Part shown: one piece after another, positions 7,192 to 16,075 of the stretch
Numbering within the stretch: position 1 is the first letter of the stretch
Layout: the number at the start of each line of letters is the position of its first letter
Source of the DNA: Desulfobacteraceae bacterium UBA5616
Lineage (GTDB): Bacteria > Desulfobacterota > Desulfobacteria > Desulfobacterales > UBA5616
NCBI GenBank assembly: GCA_002423615.1
Contig: DIKO01000060.1
Span: forward strand, 1 to 45,156
Length of the DNA: 45,156 bases
Reading direction: 5' to 3'
Notes under the pieces: model-generated
What the model was told of the DNA's origin: nothing
Database searches by the model: none
Seen by the model: only the letters and a program-made list of their open reading frames with translations
Program-made: the position numbers and the translations under genes

Positions 7192-8286
7192 ATGAACCGG
7201 GAAAAGATGAACAAGACCGTTGTGTTGTTGATGGTGGTTTTCATATCGGCCATCTTCCTGTCCATGATCCGTAATTTTCTCATGGCGATTTTACTGGCCG
7301 GCATTTTTTCAGCCATGTTCCATCCCCTGTATCACCGTCTGGAAAGAGGACTGAAGGGACGCCGGAGCATCGCCTCTCTTTTGACCCTTCTGGTTGTGGT
7401 GGTCCTGATCCTGATCCCCCTGCTGGCCTTGCTGGGCATCGTTACCGCTCAGGCTATCAAGGTCGGGCAATCCATTACCCCCTGGGTACAGCTGCGGATG
7501 GCCGATTCCGGTGCGCTTTCGGGATTTGAGGACTACATCCCCTTTTATGATAAAATCGAACCCTACCAGCAGGTGATATTCCAAAAAGCCGGGGAAATGG
7601 TGGGGATGGTGAGCAAATACCTGGTGAACAGCCTCTCCGCCCTTACCATGGGAACGGTGAACTTTCTTTTTCATGGATTCATCCTGATTTACTGCATGTT
7701 CTTTTTTTTAATGGACGGCAAGAACCTCCTGGATAAAATATTGTACTATCTCCCCATGGAAGAAGAGGATGAGCGTCGGATGCTGGGAAAATTTTCCTCG
7801 GTGACCAACGCCACCCTGAAGGGGACGGCCATCATCGGCGTATTGCAGGGAGGACTCGCGGGCTTCGCCTTTTATATCGCAGGAATCCCCAGCGCGGCCT
7901 TCTGGGGGACCATTATGGTGGTTCTTTCCATTATTCCCAGCATCGGAACGGCGCTGGTATGGATTCCGGCCGTCGTTATACTGGCGATGGGGGGGCATTA
8001 TCTCAAGGCGGCGGGCTTAGGTCTGTTCTGTGCGCTGGTAGTGGGAAGCCTGGATAATGTCTTACGCCCCCGTCTGGTAGGAAAAGACACCCAGATGCAC
8101 GAACTTCTGATTCTTTTCGGCACCCTTGGCGGGATTGCCCTGTTCGGCATCGCAGGGTTCATCATCGGGCCTATCATCTCTGCACTCTTTATAACCGTCT
8201 GGGAAATTTATGGTGTCGCCTTCAAGGATGTATTGCCCGGGGGGAGCATTTTAGACAGGGATTCTCAAAATCAGGATGAACCGTAA
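7192..8286 (+). CDS. AI-2E family transporter (PerM/YdiK type)
   Basis: This 364-residue protein has the AI-2E transporter layout: two or three N-terminal membrane segments (about 9-45 and 63-85), a soluble middle part, and a C-terminal group of hydrophobic helices with IIGVLQGGLAGFAFYIAGIPSAAFWGTIMVVLSIIPSIGTALVWIPA and a closing GGIALFGIAGFIIGPIISALFITVWEIY, both family hallmarks. Members are inner-membrane permeases; some have been linked to autoinducer-2 export and some to sodium/proton exchange, and the substrate here cannot be told. It directly follows the Fe-S gene. Its start at 7192 is chosen as the first ATG; another (MNKTVVLL) lies five codons further on. Confidence 0.88.
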   Translation: MNREKMNKTVVLLMVVFISAIFLSMIRNFLMAILLAGIFSAMFHPLYHRLERGLKGRRSIASLLTLLVVVVLILIPLLALLGIVTAQAIKVGQSITPWVQLRMADSGALSGFEDYIPFYDKIEPYQQVIFQKAGEMVGMVSKYLVNSLSALTMGTVNFLFHGFILIYCMFFFLMDGKNLLDKILYYLPMEEEDERRMLGKFSSVTNATLKGTAIIGVLQGGLAGFAFYIAGIPSAAFWGTIMVVLSIIPSIGTALVWIPAVVILAMGGHYLKAAGLGLFCALVVGSLDNVLRPRLVGKDTQMHELLILFGTLGGIALFGIAGFIIGPIISALFITVWEIYGVAFKDVLPGGSILDRDSQNQDEP

Positions 8287-8395
8287 TCCGGTATTCCCGC
8301 GTACTTCTGAAAATCACCTGCCGGAGGACAGTATGACCTGAAATTTGAATTGCCTGAATTCCAAGGATTCCATCGAACGGTTGCTTTAAAGGAGA

Positions 8396-8431
8396 ATGAT
8401 GGCGCCGGATTGTTTCAAATCGTCAATTTAA
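8396..8431 (+). CDS. Possible 11-codon upstream ORF before the CoA-transferase genes
   Basis: ATG-ATG at 8396 opens an 11-codon frame with AAAGGAG just upstream and a TAA at 8429-8431 that overlaps the Shine-Dalgarno site (AAAGGAGG) of the following gene. The arrangement would suit translational coupling, but a frame this short may be chance. Confidence 0.25.
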   Translation: MMAPDCFKSSI

Positions 8432-8443
8432 AGGAGGTAAGAC

Positions 8444-9655
8444 ATGTCTGAACAGGCATTGACCGGGATAAAAGTTTTGGAATTCGCCAACCTGGTTTCA
8501 GGACCATATTGCGGAAAACTTTTTGCCGAACTCGGAGCCGAAGTCATTAAAATAGAACTGCCGGTAAAAGGGGACGATGCCAGAAGGCGGAAACCTTTTG
8601 CGGGCAACACGCCCGGCCTTGAAAGGAGCGGCCTTTTTTCCTATCTCAATTCCAGCAAAATGGGAATTACCCTGGATCCTAAAACGCAAAAAGGAAGGTC
8701 CATCTTTTTAGAGCTGATAAAGGATGCGGACATCCTCATCGAAAATAACGCGCCGATGGAAATGGAAAGGATGGGGCTCACCTATGAGATTCTGGAAAAG
8801 GTCAATCCCCGCCTCATCATGACTTCCATAACGCCCTTTGGTCAGACGGGGCCTTACAGGGATTACAAGGCCATGGAATTGAATATCTACCAGGGAAGCG
8901 GTTACGGCATGATCAGCACCGCCTGTTTCCAGGAACCGGTGCCGACGCCCATCAAGGCCGGGGGCAGGCAGTCGGAATTCGGAACCGCCCAGGCTGCGGC
9001 GGTGGCCACCATGTGTGGGATCCACGCCCGGGATGTTATTCATGCGGGACAGCATATCGATATCGCCATGCTTGAACTCATGGCCGGGCAGACGGAATCC
9101 AGCCTTCAACACTGGGTTCTGGCCGAAAATGAAATGGGTGGTATCTCAGACCCGGTGGTCCAGCCCATCTGTCCCCTGCCCTGCAAGGACGGGTATTTTT
9201 TCCTGATGTGTGTCGAGGATCATCAGTATGATAAATTCATCAACATGATCGGAAACCCGGAATGGAACAACAGCGAACTGTTCGCCAACCGGTTTGCCCG
9301 CGCACAGTATGTGGACGCCCTGATTCCTCTTTTGTCCGAATGGACCATGGAACATACCAAACAGGAGATTTTCGATATGGGACAGGCCGCCCATGTTCCT
9401 TTAGCGCCGGCCTATAATTCCGAAGAAGTCGTGAATGACCCCCATCTGGCGGCGAGAAAATACTTCCAGGAAATCGATCATCCGGTTATCGGAAAAGCCC
9501 AATATCCGGGGGCTCCTTATCGCCTGTCGGAAACCCCCTGGCGCGTCCGGAGCCCGGCGCCCCTGCTGGGACAGCACAACCGGGAGATTTATGGAAACCG
9601 GCTCGGATACAGTGAACAGGAGCTGATCATATTAAGCCAGTCCGGCGTGATCTGA
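8444..9655 (+). CDS. CaiB/BaiF family CoA-transferase (class III)
   Basis: The 403-residue product has the length and motifs of class III CoA-transferases: GIKVLEFANLVSGPYCGKLFAELGAEVIKIE at the start, a conserved PFGQTGPYRDYKA region (about 131-143) and GQHIDIAM with the likely catalytic Asp206, which carries the acyl anhydride in this family. The C-terminal part shows DPHLAARKYFQEIDHP and LLGQHNREIY, also typical. It moves CoA between acyl-CoA and a free acid in the cytoplasm; substrates are not predictable. A very good ribosome binding site (AAAGGAGG) precedes the start. It is first of three CoA-transferase genes with short gaps, probably one operon for catabolism of an unusual acid. Confidence 0.92.
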   Translation: MSEQALTGIKVLEFANLVSGPYCGKLFAELGAEVIKIELPVKGDDARRRKPFAGNTPGLERSGLFSYLNSSKMGITLDPKTQKGRSIFLELIKDADILIENNAPMEMERMGLTYEILEKVNPRLIMTSITPFGQTGPYRDYKAMELNIYQGSGYGMISTACFQEPVPTPIKAGGRQSEFGTAQAAAVATMCGIHARDVIHAGQHIDIAMLELMAGQTESSLQHWVLAENEMGGISDPVVQPICPLPCKDGYFFLMCVEDHQYDKFINMIGNPEWNNSELFANRFARAQYVDALIPLLSEWTMEHTKQEIFDMGQAAHVPLAPAYNSEEVVNDPHLAARKYFQEIDHPVIGKAQYPGAPYRLSETPWRVRSPAPLLGQHNREIYGNRLGYSEQELIILSQSGVI

Positions 9656-9677
9656 AGTCAGAGAAAGGAGAAGCAGA

Positions 9678-10904
9678 ATGAATAAAATGGCACTGGAAGG
9701 AATTACCGTGGCGGACTTCGGTCAGGCCTGGGCCGGACCCCATTTTGGACGAACCCTGGCCGACATGGGCGCCCGGGTTATCAAGATCGAGAGTCAGAGA
9801 AGAATGGACGTGATCAGGGGACTTCCCCCATGGCCCAAGGATACCGTGCCGACGCCGAACAATTCCGGGTATTACAACTGGTTGAACCGGAACAAGCTTG
9901 GTGTGACCGTCAACCTGACCACGCCCCGGGGAGTCGAGCTGGTCAAGGAAATTCTTAAAATCTGCGATGTTCTGGTGGAAAATTTTTCCAGGGGCGTCAT
10001 GGAAAAATACGGCCTGGACTATGAGTCGGTTAAAAAAATCAATCCAAACATTATTTATGTCGCTTTGACGGCTTTTGGTTCGGACGGTCCCTACAAGAAT
10101 TATGTTATGTACGGAAGGCCCCAGATTTACATCAGCGGTCTTGCCGAGGTGACCGGACACCCCGAAATTCCCCCCCATCCCATCAACATCAGCTGGGGAG
10201 ATCCCGTCGGCGCACATCATGCGACCTTTGCCATGCTGAGTGCGCTTCACTATCGGAAAAAAACCGGAAAGGGCCAGCACATCGACCTTTCCCAGTGGGA
10301 AGGCCTGATCAACCTCACGCCGGAAAATATTATGGATTACACCCTGAACAAGCATGTCCGGACTCGCCAGGGGAACCGTCATGATTTTATAGCTCCCCAC
10401 AATGCCTACAAATGCGGGGGGGGAGACTTGAAATGGGTGACCATCGCCGTTGAGAACGATGCGCAGTGGCAAAAGCTGGTTGCAATCATGGGGAATCCCG
10501 AATGGGCAAACGATGAAAAATACGCCGACAGCCTGAACCGTTGGAAAAACCAGGAAGAAATGGACCGGCATATCGAGTCCTGGACGTCGACGTTCGACCA
10601 CTACGAAATCGCCCACATGCTCCAGAAAGAGGGGATCGCCGCTTTCCCCACCCTGAGCAACCGCGAATTGACCGAGGACCCACACTTGAACCAAAGAGGC
10701 TTTTTCCAGGTAATCGACCACCCGGACCCTGAAATGAAAGGGAAAAAATACGACGGCATTCTGTGGAAGATGAGCAAAACACCGGGAAAAATCCGCCACC
10801 GGGCGCCGTTCCCCGGAGAACACAACCGTTATGTTTTCGGAGATCTCCTCGGTATGCCCCAGGAAGAAATCGACAGATTGACCGAAGAAAAAGTCCTCTA
10901 TTAA
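9678..10904 (+). CDS. CaiB/BaiF family CoA-transferase (class III)
   Basis: This second 408-residue CoA-transferase starts 22 bases after the first. Motifs include GITVADFGQAWAGPHFGRTLADMGARVIKIE, TAFGSDGPYKNY and GKGQHIDLSQ with the likely catalytic Asp203. It is clearly diverged from its neighbour, for example around PQIYISGLAEVTGHP (about 148-162), so it is not a recent duplicate. Heterodimeric class III enzymes such as the benzylsuccinate CoA-transferase are built from two adjacent paralogues; this pair could form such a heteromer, but here both subunits keep the catalytic Asp. Substrate unknown. Confidence 0.92.
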   Translation: MNKMALEGITVADFGQAWAGPHFGRTLADMGARVIKIESQRRMDVIRGLPPWPKDTVPTPNNSGYYNWLNRNKLGVTVNLTTPRGVELVKEILKICDVLVENFSRGVMEKYGLDYESVKKINPNIIYVALTAFGSDGPYKNYVMYGRPQIYISGLAEVTGHPEIPPHPINISWGDPVGAHHATFAMLSALHYRKKTGKGQHIDLSQWEGLINLTPENIMDYTLNKHVRTRQGNRHDFIAPHNAYKCGGGDLKWVTIAVENDAQWQKLVAIMGNPEWANDEKYADSLNRWKNQEEMDRHIESWTSTFDHYEIAHMLQKEGIAAFPTLSNRELTEDPHLNQRGFFQVIDHPDPEMKGKKYDGILWKMSKTPGKIRHRAPFPGEHNRYVFGDLLGMPQEEIDRLTEEKVLY

Positions 10905-10942
10905 GTCCTTACCGGAAACCTGTTCAACAGAGAAAGGATAAA

Positions 10943-13528
10943 ATGGAAAAACAGACGTTATCGGGAGTCAATGTCCTGGATTTGACCTGGCATATCGCCG
11001 GCCCTTACTGCACGAAAATGTTCGCTGATTTCGGAGCCGACGTATTGAAGATCGAAAGGCCGCCTCTGGGTGATCCGGCAAGGCGGAGCGGGCCGTTTTT
11101 GAATGACGACCCCCATCCGGAAAAAAGCATTCTTTTTTCCCATCTGAACGTGAACAAAAGGGGGATGCTTCTGGATCTGAAATCCGAAATAGGAAGGGAA
11201 GCCATCAAGAAGCTGGCAAAGGATGCGGATATCCTGGTGGAAAGTTTTTCCCCCGGCGTCATGGAAAGGCTGGGCCTTTCCTATGAGATATTGAAGTCCG
11301 TCAATCCCGGTCTGGTCATGGTGAGCATCTCCAATTTCGGGCAGACCGGACCCTACCGGGATTTCAAGACATCCGAGCTGATCTTGAGTGGTCTGGGCCA
11401 TGATATGTATTCTTCGGGCATACCCGGCCGGCACCCTTTGAAGCTCGGGGGAAACTGCCTCCAGTACCAGGTGGGGCACATGGCTGCGGTGGCCGCTCTG
11501 GCTGCCTTCTGGCTGAAACGCCATGGTGGAGACGGGCAATACATCGATGTCTCCATGCAGGAAGTGCTGGCCTCGGACACCGACCATAAAACCACCAATC
11601 TCGTGTGCTATGCCTATTCGGGAATGACCATGACCTCGAACACGGTGGGGCGGCTGGACCCCCGGGAAGTGGCATCGGACGTCACGCCTACGGGCATATT
11701 CCCCTGCAGGGACGGCTTTGTACGGGCAGCGGGCGGCATCATTTTCTGGGACCGCTTTGTCAAGCTGTTTCCCGAACTCAAAGACATGATCGATTATCCC
11801 GATGGGGTCTTGAACATCGATGAAAACAAGCCCGTTGTGGACGCCCTCTGGTATGACTGGTGCCTTGACCGGACCAAGCAGGAGATTATGGAGGAATGCC
11901 AGAAGGTAAAATATTTCTGCATGGCGGTGAATACGCCGAGGGAAGCCCTGGAGAGCCCCCAGTTCAAGGAACGGGGATTCTGGGTGGAAGCCGAGCACCC
12001 GGTTTCGGGAAAACAGATTTACCCCGGAGACCCGGTCAACATGGAATTGTCCCGCTGGGAAATCAGGATCCCCGCTCCGCTTCTGGGCCAGCATACCGAA
12101 GAGGTGATGGCAGCGCTGGAACACAGGCCCCGGCTCGAAATCGTCCCTGACACCAAAGAAAAAATAAAACCCCGGCTCCCGCTGGAGGGAGTCCGGGTGG
12201 TGGACATGGGGGTCATCTGGGCAGGCCCGACCGCAGCCTGGATTATGGGGTGTCTGGGCGCTGAAGTCATTCACGTGGACAACCCCCACCACCCGCCGGA
12301 CTTCGGCAGGGGATTTTTAATGTGGCCCACCCAGAGCCAGCTGGAAAGGCCATCCGGAAGATCCAACTACCCCCAGGGTAAGCCCGGTGAAAGGCCCTGG
12401 AACCGGACGAGTTTCTGGACCCGGGCTTTATGGAACCGCCTTTCCTGTTGCATCGACATCGGCAAGCCCCAGGGCAAGGAGGTTTTTAAAAGGCTCATCC
12501 GGAAGAGCGACATCTTTCTGGAAAACAACAGCGCCACGGCTATGGAGCATCTGGGGTTGGACCACAGGACCCTGATGGCCGCGAATCCGGGATTGATCTG
12601 CATCAACATGCCGGCTTGGGGAAGAAGCGGGCCCTACAAGGATTACGTGGGCTGGGGGGCCATGCACCAGGCTTTGGGAGGTGAGGAGTGGATACGGGGA
12701 TACGACGACGATGAGCACCCTTCTCACAACACCTTCCGGTTTCACATGGATTCCGCGTCCGTGCCCATGGTGGTTTTCGGCGCCATTCTGGGCCTTTTGC
12801 ACAGGGAAAAAACGGGAAAAGGGCAATGGGTGGATCTGGCTCAGATGCAGACGATGATCCACCATTTCGGTGAAATTTACATGGATGCGGCATGGAATAA
12901 CAGGGACCGGAGAACACTGGGAAACCGTCATCCTGAGGCGGTTCAGGGGTGCTATCCCTGCAGAGGGCCGGAGTCCACGCTGGAGACGGTAATCTACGGC
13001 GGGGAGCGATGGATCAACATCACCATCCACGATGACCGGGAATATGAAGGTCTTTGCAGGGCCATGGGAAATCCCCAATGGACCCGGGATGAAAAATTTA
13101 AATCCGTGGAGAGCCGCCGGATACATCACGATGAATTCGATGCTCATATAACCGCATGGACCCGGACCCGCGATAATTTCGAGCTTTTTTATGTGCTTCA
13201 GTCCTATGGGGTTCCCTGTGGGCCGGTTGAGGATCCCCGGGACAGCCTGATGGATCCGCAGTTGAATGCCCGGGAATTTTTTCAGACCATCAACGCTCCG
13301 GATATCGGCACATACCGGTACCCCGGGTTCCCCTGGAAATTCTCCGGAACCCCATTAAAGGTCACCCATCCCCCGTGCAGACTCGGAGAGGATAATGATT
13401 ATGTGTACCAAAAAGTCATCGGGCTGTCGGAAGAAGAAATTACAGAACTCGAAGCATCTGATATTATAGGTAATTTAAAATACGATTGGGCAGGCCCCAT
13501 GCCGGATCACATCCGGGATGAATTGTAG
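10943..13528 (+). CDS. Two-domain fused CaiB/BaiF CoA-transferase
   Basis: The 861-residue product is about twice the usual family length and contains two complete CaiB/BaiF domains. Domain 1 (about 1-400) has GVNVLDLTWHIAGPYCTK, FGQTGPYRDFK and GQYIDVSM with Asp202; domain 2 (about 412-861) has GVRVVDMGVIWAGPTAAW, WGRSGPYKDYVG and GQWVDLAQ with Asp631. Both likely catalytic Asp residues are therefore kept. The linker holds a short charged stretch (about 398-412). The start at 10943 is supported by GAAAGGA upstream and by alignment with paralogues; the open frame extends upstream inside the previous gene but that part is not family sequence. Fusion suggests obligate pairing of two unlike subunits. 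Confidence 0.92.
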   Translation: MEKQTLSGVNVLDLTWHIAGPYCTKMFADFGADVLKIERPPLGDPARRSGPFLNDDPHPEKSILFSHLNVNKRGMLLDLKSEIGREAIKKLAKDADILVESFSPGVMERLGLSYEILKSVNPGLVMVSISNFGQTGPYRDFKTSELILSGLGHDMYSSGIPGRHPLKLGGNCLQYQVGHMAAVAALAAFWLKRHGGDGQYIDVSMQEVLASDTDHKTTNLVCYAYSGMTMTSNTVGRLDPREVASDVTPTGIFPCRDGFVRAAGGIIFWDRFVKLFPELKDMIDYPDGVLNIDENKPVVDALWYDWCLDRTKQEIMEECQKVKYFCMAVNTPREALESPQFKERGFWVEAEHPVSGKQIYPGDPVNMELSRWEIRIPAPLLGQHTEEVMAALEHRPRLEIVPDTKEKIKPRLPLEGVRVVDMGVIWAGPTAAWIMGCLGAEVIHVDNPHHPPDFGRGFLMWPTQSQLERPSGRSNYPQGKPGERPWNRTSFWTRALWNRLSCCIDIGKPQGKEVFKRLIRKSDIFLENNSATAMEHLGLDHRTLMAANPGLICINMPAWGRSGPYKDYVGWGAMHQALGGEEWIRGYDDDEHPSHNTFRFHMDSASVPMVVFGAILGLLHREKTGKGQWVDLAQMQTMIHHFGEIYMDAAWNNRDRRTLGNRHPEAVQGCYPCRGPESTLETVIYGGERWINITIHDDREYEGLCRAMGNPQWTRDEKFKSVESRRIHHDEFDAHITAWTRTRDNFELFYVLQSYGVPCGPVEDPRDSLMDPQLNAREFFQTINAPDIGTYRYPGFPWKFSGTPLKVTHPPCRLGEDNDYVYQKVIGLSEEEITELEASDIIGNLKYDWAGPMPDHIRDEL

Positions 13529-13571
13529 AGAATCGATATCCCCCGGTAATATTTTGAGGACGAAATATAAT

Positions 13572-13600
13572 TTGTTGATTTTCAAAAAAAACCGGATAAT
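13572..13600 (+). promoter_or_regulatory. Candidate promoter of the cold-shock gene
   Basis: TTGTTG (13572-13577), a 17-base spacer and GATAAT (13595-13600, five of six matches to the -10 consensus) form a plausible sigma-70 promoter. It would give a 5' untranslated region of about 120 bases, in keeping with the long leaders of many cold-shock genes. Confidence 0.45.
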
Positions 13601-13727
13601 ATAAGATTAACATGATAACCCGGCCAATAAGCTGGGAAAGTTTCGTACTAAGGGCAGAATCCATTTGTCAAAAGTGGTCACCTGAAGTTGGAACCATGCG
13701 AATATTAAAAGAAAGGGGGGAATCACC

Positions 13728-13931
13728 ATGGCAAATGGAATCGTGAAATGGTTCAATGACAGCAAAGGTTACGGTTTTATCGAGCAGGAAGGCGGCGGCA
13801 AGGATGTATTTGTTCATCATTCGGCAATCAATGCATCCGGTTTCAAATCGTTAAACGAAGGTGATCGTGTTACCTTTGACATCGAGCAGGGTAAAAAAGG
13901 TCCGGCGGCCGTTAACGTCACCGTAATCTAA
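13728..13931 (+). CDS. CspA-family cold-shock protein
   Basis: The 67-residue product is a single cold-shock domain of standard length. It shows both RNA-binding motifs, KGYGFIEQE (RNP1) and DVFVHHSAI (RNP2), and the usual GIVKWFND start and EGDRVTFDIEQGKKGPAAVNV end. It binds single-stranded nucleic acid and probably acts as an RNA chaperone. A strong purine-rich ribosome binding site (GAAAGGGGGGAA) precedes the ATG. The gene stands alone between a candidate promoter with a long leader and an intrinsic terminator. Confidence 0.97.
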   Translation: MANGIVKWFNDSKGYGFIEQEGGGKDVFVHHSAINASGFKSLNEGDRVTFDIEQGKKGPAAVNVTVI

Positions 13932-13949
13932 GACTCCTTTCTTACATTA

Positions 13950-13992
13950 AAAAAGGGCATTTCATCCGCGCGCGGTGAAATGCCCTTTTTTA
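13950..13992 (+). terminator. Intrinsic terminator after the cold-shock gene
   Basis: GGGCATTTCA (13955-13964) pairs with TGAAATGCCC (13975-13984) with further GC pairing inside, preceded by an A-tract and followed by six or more T residues. The A and T tracts could let it work on both strands. Confidence 0.9.
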
Positions 13993-14024
13993 ATGTTCCG
14001 CCGGAGCGCGGACAGGGTTGGTAG

Positions 14025-14528
14025 ATGATGAAAATCCTTCATCTTATCGGAATATTCGATCTTGAAAAAATCAGGATGAGGCCCTATAGAGATTTGACGG
14101 GGCTGTATCGGCCCAAAAAAAAACAATACCGGCGTGTGAAGGAAATGTTCAGAGGATTTGAAAAAATCGTTGAGGAACGAATACGGGAAGCTCAGATGAA
14201 AGGGGATTTCGATAATCTTCCCGGGGCCGGGAAACCCCTGGAGGAGGACAACGATCATCATGTCCCCGGGGAACTGCGGCTGGCCTACAGGATTTTAAAA
14301 AACGCCGGGTGCCTTCCCCCCGATATCGAGCTTAAAAAAGAAATCCTGAAGACGGAGGACCTTCTGGCCGGTGTGAAGGAAGAAGCCGAGAAATATCGGA
14401 TTTTAAAAAAGCTTAATCTGATGATCATGAAATTGAATACCATGAGAAACGCACCCGTCGAACTGGAGATTCCCCAGTATTATGTGGATAAAATAACGGA
14501 TAAATTTGATTCCAGGTCCGATGAATAA
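14025..14528 (+). CDS. DUF1992 (DnaJ-homologue-type) protein
   Basis: The 167-residue product contains the DUF1992 core at about residues 40-110: VEERIREAQMKGDFDNLPGAGKPL is the family signature, followed by AYRILKNAGCLPPDIELKKEI. The C-terminal half is a long charged helix suited to coiled-coil contact. Members are annotated as DnaJ-homologue subfamily C member 28-like, but the function in bacteria is not established. The first ATG pair (14025/14028) lacks a strong ribosome binding site, and a later start at 14145 (MFRGFEKIVEERI) would still keep the whole domain. Confidence 0.8.
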   Translation: MMKILHLIGIFDLEKIRMRPYRDLTGLYRPKKKQYRRVKEMFRGFEKIVEERIREAQMKGDFDNLPGAGKPLEEDNDHHVPGELRLAYRILKNAGCLPPDIELKKEILKTEDLLAGVKEEAEKYRILKKLNLMIMKLNTMRNAPVELEIPQYYVDKITDKFDSRSDE

Positions 14529-14587
14529 CCATTTTCGCAACAGAAAAATAAAGCACTTTTCCATCGGCACAGATAAACTTCAATAAA

Positions 14588-15070
14588 ATGAAAAAAATAC
14601 GGAATAAGGAGAAAGCAGGAATTTTCAAAGGGGTTTTCATGGCATACGCCATATTGCTGCTTCATGTGGCTCTCGTCTGTGGCCTCGGGCTTCTTGTCTT
14701 TTTTTTCAGCGGTCTGGTGAACTACATGGGGTGGATCTTATTGGGGGGCATCGGCCTTATAGGCGTGTCTGCGTATTTTTTTTACCGGCGCATGAAAGAG
14801 GAGGGGAAGAATTTAAGGGAAATGATCGCAACACCGTTGTTGACCGGAAGAAGCGTCGAGGTTTCGGTAATGGGCGGTCTGGCGTCCTTAAAGATCGGAA
14901 AGTCCGGGGGTGAGTCCCTTCCTGCGCCTGAGTCTTCCCCGCATCTTTTAATTGAGGATGGGGCCGGCACTCAGATCCGTGAACTCAAGGAGCTGATTCA
15001 ATTCCTGGAACGGGGGTTCATTACCCGCGAGGAATACGAAAAGGCCAAGGAGAAAATTTTAAATTTCTGA
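14588..15070 (+). CDS. Small membrane protein with C-terminal SHOCT-like domain
   Basis: The product (160 residues from 14588) has two membrane segments (about 18-43 and 49-67), a cytoplasmic linker, and a C-terminal IRELKELIQFLERGFITREEY motif followed by EKAKEKIL, which matches the short SHOCT domain. Such domains often close membrane proteins of unknown role. The ATG at 14639 has the better ribosome binding site (AAAGGGG, 5 bases away) and would start right at the first helix, so the true product may be 143 residues. It lies 26 bases before ddl and may share its transcript. Confidence 0.7.
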   Translation: MKKIRNKEKAGIFKGVFMAYAILLLHVALVCGLGLLVFFFSGLVNYMGWILLGGIGLIGVSAYFFYRRMKEEGKNLREMIATPLLTGRSVEVSVMGGLASLKIGKSGGESLPAPESSPHLLIEDGAGTQIRELKELIQFLERGFITREEYEKAKEKILNF

Positions 15071-15096
15071 TTAAACTGCAGACCTGGAAAGAGATC

Positions 15097-16050
15097 ATGA
15101 AAAAACTCAACATAGCCCTTCTTTCCGGAGGACGGTCATCGGAGCGGGACGTTTCATTAAAGGGCGGGGATCAGGTTTTTGCGGCCCTGGACAAGGATAA
15201 ATACCATGTTGTCCGATATGATCCCAAAACGGATCTGGGACGCATCATGGCTGATGCGCCGGGTATCGATATGGCCCTGATCATACTTCACGGCCCTTAC
15301 GGCGAAGACGGAACCATTCAGGGGTTTCTGGATCTTCTGGATATTCCCTATCAGGGGGCCGGCGTTCTGGGAAGCGCTCTGGCCATGAATAAGGTCATCT
15401 CAAAGGAAATTTATCGGCAAAACGGCATTCCGACACCTCCGTACCGGGTCCTTCGCCAAACAGACCTTCTGGATGTCGATGCCTGCACAGGGGAATTGGG
15501 GCTTCCTATTGTTGTGAAACCTGCCGCAGGGGGGTCCAGCATCGGCATGACGCTGGCCAGAACCAAAATGGATTTGGGAGCGGCCGTGAACAAGGCGTTT
15601 TCCCATGACCCTACCCTCATTCTGGAAACCTATATGAAGGGGGTTGAAATCACGGTCGGCGTCATGGGCAATGAAAAACTTTCGGCTCTGCCCGTCATCG
15701 AGATCGTTCCGGATGGAAAATACGATTTTTTTGAATATGAGGCCAAATACAAACAAGGGGAAACCCGTGAAATCTGCCCGGCCCGCATCGATGATCATTT
15801 AACGGAGAAGGCCCAGAATTTGGCCAAAAAGGCGCACCTGGCGCTGAATCTGAGGGGGTACAGCAGGTCGGACATGATCTGCCGGGACGGAGAGATTTTC
15901 GTGCTGGAAACCAATACCATTCCGGGAATGACCGAGACCAGTCTGCTCCCCCTGGCGGCCAAAACAGCGGGAATCAGCTTTTCCCGGCTTCTGGATCTGC
16001 TTATCGAACTGGGTTTGAAAACCCACCCGGAAAGTAAAAAAACGGTATAG
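15097..16050 (+). CDS. ddl: D-alanine--D-alanine ligase
   Basis: The 317-residue protein is a typical short Ddl. It has the N-terminal GGRSSERDVSLKGG loop, HGPYGEDGTIQGFLDLLDIPYQGAGVLGSALAMNK, the ATP-grasp core with VVKPAAGGSSIGM (about 143-156) and the metal/substrate region LETNTIPGMTETSLLP (about 270-285; the usual sequence is EVNTIPGMT). It joins two D-Ala with ATP for peptidoglycan synthesis in the cytoplasm. It precedes the purD-purE fusion by 25 bases and follows the SHOCT protein, so a mixed operon ddl-purDE-tsaC is likely. Confidence 0.96.
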   Translation: MKKLNIALLSGGRSSERDVSLKGGDQVFAALDKDKYHVVRYDPKTDLGRIMADAPGIDMALIILHGPYGEDGTIQGFLDLLDIPYQGAGVLGSALAMNKVISKEIYRQNGIPTPPYRVLRQTDLLDVDACTGELGLPIVVKPAAGGSSIGMTLARTKMDLGAAVNKAFSHDPTLILETYMKGVEITVGVMGNEKLSALPVIEIVPDGKYDFFEYEAKYKQGETREICPARIDDHLTEKAQNLAKKAHLALNLRGYSRSDMICRDGEIFVLETNTIPGMTETSLLPLAAKTAGISFSRLLDLLIELGLKTHPESKKTV

Positions 16051-16075
16051 TCAAACAGGTGTAAAGGGGGAAAAT

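Noticed and set aside
9627..12292. Long minus-strand open frames (9627-10823 and 10958-12292) opposite the CoA-transferase genes
   Set aside because: They are antisense to genes with clear family motifs, show no motif themselves and arise from the GC-rich codon pattern of the coding strand.
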